Shown piece by piece: positions 61,800-64,000 of a stretch of 64,000 nt of DNA. Both the position numbers and the translations under genes were made by a program. This DNA comes from Candidatus Manganitrophus noduliformans (GTDB taxonomy: Bacteria > Nitrospirota > Nitrospiria > SBBL01 > Manganitrophaceae). Below the pieces are notes generated by a model. The model worked only from the letters and a program-made list of their open reading frames with translations, did not search any database and was not told the DNA's origin. Each line of letters opens with the position of its first letter. Positions within the stretch are counted from its first letter, which is position 1. The stretch is from NCBI RefSeq assembly GCF_012184425.1, contig NZ_VTOW01000001.1, positions 1,240,001 through 1,304,000 on the forward strand, read 5' to 3'.

Positions 61800-63730
61800 G
61801 CCGTCCGAAGGCGTTTTTCCTGATCCTCGGCATGGTGGCCGTCGCCGGATTTTTTTATCTCTCCAACAAACCGCAGGCCTCCACGATTCCCTTCGCATCG
61901 ATGATCCAAAGAAAGGCCGATTACCGCCCCCCGGTGGAGGGGGTCACCCTTTATCCGACCGACGGTCCCTACGGCGTGGGAGTGATCCAGTCGATTGCGG
62001 CGGGCTCCGGAGAGACTCTTTTCGTCGGAACCTACGGCGAAGGCCTTTTCCGGAGCGAGGACGGAGGAAAGCATTGGGTTCCTTCCAATCTCGGCCTGCG
62101 GGATAAATTCATCGTCAATTTGATGCGCGTGAAAGGGGGAACCCTCTATGCCGGGACGATCCGGGCCGGTCTCTTCAAAAGCCGCGACGATGGACGGCGC
62201 TGGGTCTCGATCAATCGAGGATTGGAGAATACCAGTGTGGAGTCGATGGTCTCCCTTCCCGGAGGGGTGGTCTACGCGGGGACGGGACAGGGGGTCTACG
62301 TCAGCAAGGATGAGGGAGAGCATTGGGAGCCTTATAACGACGGGATCGGATCGGTCTTGGTCCGGAGTATAGTTGCGACGAAAGACGGAACGCTCTATGC
62401 GGGGACGCAAGGTAAAGGAATTTTTAAACGGCGCCCCAGGGATTCGCAGTGGACGCAGATCATCCGCGCGTTCGATTTTCAAGGGATTGAAGAGCAGGTC
62501 GTTCGGGCCTTGGTTTTGGGAAAAGATGAGGCGCTTTATGCCGGCACATTGGGAGCCGGTATTTTCCGGAGCCTGGACGGCGGGGTCCGTTGGCAGCGGG
62601 CAAATGCGGGCCTTCCCAACATTTCCATCCGCTCGCTGAGCGTGGATGGCCGGGGGATCCTCTATGCCGGGACCGGCGAGGGGGTTTTCTACAGCGAAGA
62701 TGACGGGGCGCGTTGGTTTCCGCTCGAGGCAGGGACGGAAATGACCGATCTCCAGATCCACTCGTTCGTCGCCGCCGAGGGGGGCGATCTTTATGCCGGA
62801 ACCGGCGGAGGACTCTTCCGCGGGCGAATTCGATCCCCCTGGGAGGCGCTGCATCAGGGATTGCTGATCGCTCCCGTCCGGACCCTCGATTATGGCGGGG
62901 AAGGGATCACCGTCGGAACCGATGGAAAAGGGGTTATCACCGGTCAGGAAGGGAATTGGATCGGGGAGAACGTGGGACTGGTCAATCTTTCCGTCCGCGG
63001 AATGGCCCGCGGCAAGACATTCCTTTATATCATCACCGAAGATGGAATTTCCAGAAGGCAGCATGGTCGGGGCACATGGGCGGCCGTGGAAGGTTCTCTC
63101 CCGGCCCGCGTGCTCTCCATTGCGGTGGACGGAATGGAGGGGGTCTACGCCGGGACGGAGGCCGGTCTCTTTTATTCCTCCGATCACGGAAAGGGCTGGG
63201 AGAAGGTGGAGGCGGTCGAACCGGGGACGATCTCAGCGCTGGCTGTGAAAGGGGAGAGGCTTCTCGCAATGATGGAGAACACCCTCTGGTCAAAATCGAA
63301 TGAGGGTTGGAAAAAAGTTGTTTCCAAGGAAGGCGCCCCTTTCCGCTACATCGCCTGGAGAGACGAGGGCTCTTTCCTGGCAGCCAATGAGCAAAAAATA
63401 TGGGAAGGCGATCTTAATGGCGAGTGGAGAGAGATAAAGGGGGCGCTTCCGAGCGGGGTGAGGATAACCGCTCTGTCGGTCGATCCGGAGAACCGGGAGA
63501 TCCTCTACATCGGCACGGAACGGGGCCTTTTCTGGAGCAATGACGGGGGGGCCGAGTGGCATCCCGCCCGGCTTTACCAGGGGGAGCGCTTCGAGAAGCA
63601 GGTCAATCAGCTCCTCCCGCTTTCAGACGGCACCATCTGGGTCGCCACCGAGGAGAACGGGGTTTTGTTAGGGGTGGATCGGATTCCCAAAGGAGGACTT
63701 CTCGCAACGCTTCGGAAACGTTTAGGGTAA
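61796..63730 (+). CDS. exported beta-propeller (YCF48/BNR-like) protein
   Basis: 644 residues. N-terminal signal anchor (AFFLILGMVAVAGFFYL), then about 12 repeats of roughly 45 residues with the Asp-box form (SEDGGKHWVPSNLG, SKDEGEHWEPYNDG, SEDDGARWFPLEAG) and VYAGT/LYAGT strands, i.e. two stacked propellers like YCF48/sortilin-type proteins. Translationally coupled to tatC, but it has no twin-arginine motif. Possible assembly factor or surface protein. Confidence 0.82.
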   Translation: MSRPKAFFLILGMVAVAGFFYLSNKPQASTIPFASMIQRKADYRPPVEGVTLYPTDGPYGVGVIQSIAAGSGETLFVGTYGEGLFRSEDGGKHWVPSNLGLRDKFIVNLMRVKGGTLYAGTIRAGLFKSRDDGRRWVSINRGLENTSVESMVSLPGGVVYAGTGQGVYVSKDEGEHWEPYNDGIGSVLVRSIVATKDGTLYAGTQGKGIFKRRPRDSQWTQIIRAFDFQGIEEQVVRALVLGKDEALYAGTLGAGIFRSLDGGVRWQRANAGLPNISIRSLSVDGRGILYAGTGEGVFYSEDDGARWFPLEAGTEMTDLQIHSFVAAEGGDLYAGTGGGLFRGRIRSPWEALHQGLLIAPVRTLDYGGEGITVGTDGKGVITGQEGNWIGENVGLVNLSVRGMARGKTFLYIITEDGISRRQHGRGTWAAVEGSLPARVLSIAVDGMEGVYAGTEAGLFYSSDHGKGWEKVEAVEPGTISALAVKGERLLAMMENTLWSKSNEGWKKVVSKEGAPFRYIAWRDEGSFLAANEQKIWEGDLNGEWREIKGALPSGVRITALSVDPENREILYIGTERGLFWSNDGGAEWHPARLYQGERFEKQVNQLLPLSDGTIWVATEENGVLLGVDRIPKGGLLATLRKRLG

Positions 63731-64000
63731 GACCGCGATCGTCGCTTCTGAAATCTTCTGATCGATAATCCGGAAGGTGCGAATTTCCGGCTTCTCCTTT
63801 TCCAAGGAAATAATCAGGTAGTATGTATCGGTATAGAAGGCCAGGCGGACATCGGTGGCCGAAGGGTAGGCCGGAGAGTGAGGATGCGAATGGTAGATCC
63901 CGAGGAGTTCTGTCCCGCTCTTTCGCATCGCTTTGAAGGCCCGGAGTTGTTCCTTGGGATCCATCACATAGCGGAATCGGCGGTCCGGCGGAACCTTCAG
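63722..64000 (-). CDS. JAMM/MPN (Mov34) metallopeptidase, partial
   Basis: Only the C-terminal part is in the window; the frame runs off the end at 64000 (last codons encode LKVPPDRRFRYVMDP). JAMM zinc motif HSHPHSPAYPSATD, with upstream glutamate beyond the window. Bacterial M67 proteins of this type remove ubiquitin-like or sulfur-carrier tails (e.g. ThiS/MoaD-like fusions) in cysteine or cofactor biosynthesis. It overlaps the preceding gene's stop region on the opposite strand by nine bases. Confidence 0.88.
   Translation of the reverse strand: MKVPPDRRFRYVMDPKEQLRAFKAMRKSGTELLGIYHSHPHSPAYPSATDVRLAFYTDTYYLIISLEKEKPEIRTFRIIDQKISEATIAVLP

Noticed and set aside
61715-63187. 490-residue minus-strand frame
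   Set aside because: Antisense of the beta-propeller gene; no domain seen.

Overview
The window is a dense, GC-rich (roughly 57-60% by eye) chromosomal segment from a Gram-negative bacterium. It carries lipoprotein signal peptides with lipoboxes, Tat components, a LolB/DUF4292-like lipoprotein, an OpgC-like acyltransferase and a periplasmic MltB-type lytic transglycosylase. Abundant TTG/GTG starts, a NuoF-type complex I subunit, an LDH-like malate dehydrogenase and archaeal-flavoured gene pairs (thiolase-DUF35, PK_C-like/DAC cyclase) would fit a deep-branching lineage such as Nitrospirota. That assignment is an inference from gene content; no rRNA or marker tree is available here.

Layout. 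1-7.9 kb: small membrane protein, a lone response regulator, a GlpK-like kinase with a TPR protein, then an overlapping gene pair that looks like a complete c-di-AMP module (TrkA_N-DHH-DHHA1 phosphodiesterase plus DAC cyclase), an AI-2E/PerM permease and an exported protein. 7.96-15.5 kb: one 2509-residue secreted protein with 21 cysteine-paired repeats, a PA14 domain, a choice-of-anchor U-like region and a CFI-box C-terminus. 16-21.5 kb: small membrane proteins, an HD phosphohydrolase, a Tat-type MltB, a TPR protein and malate dehydrogenase. 21.6-25.1 kb: a sigma-54 activator whose sensor is a Rossmann NAD-binding-like domain, followed by a sigma-54 promoter driving a small zinc-ribbon gene and a stand-alone NuoF, then an IscA/ErpA protein. 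25.2-33.2 kb: yceD-rpmF-plsX-fabH-enoyl reductase-fabD-fabG-acpP-fabF-rnc, behind a consensus sigma-70 promoter.

33.3-41.5 kb is accessory. It holds an HPP membrane protein, an AT-rich island with an AbiJ-NTD4/HEPN-like gene and a SIR2-domain gene (the latter with an in-frame stop 72 codons before its apparent natural end), a DUF4157/OmpA protein, an M23 peptidase with tandem repeats and a lipoprotein phosphatase. 41.6-47.7 kb: thiolase-like protein lacking the nucleophilic cysteine plus a DUF35 partner, OpgC, two PilZ paralogues, acyl-CoA ligase and MaoC hydratase. 47.7-50.3 kb: lexA with a palindromic putative self-operator, and a receiver/HD-GYP pair. 50.4-53.6 kb: one-carbon/folate operon fthC-folD-metF-panB. 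53.7-64 kb: BNR-type lipoprotein with aldehyde dehydrogenase, radA, LolB-like lipoprotein, tsaB, rimI, DUF465, tatA/B, tatC, a beta-propeller protein and the 3' part of a JAMM peptidase gene running off the end.

Functional themes: lipid synthesis; second messengers (c-di-AMP synthesis and breakdown, c-di-GMP binding and hydrolysis); NAD-linked redox control through sigma-54; export through Tat; and a small anti-phage island. Several starts were moved from the longest possible reading frame to the start supported by a ribosome-binding site, signal peptide or family N-terminus; this is stated per gene.
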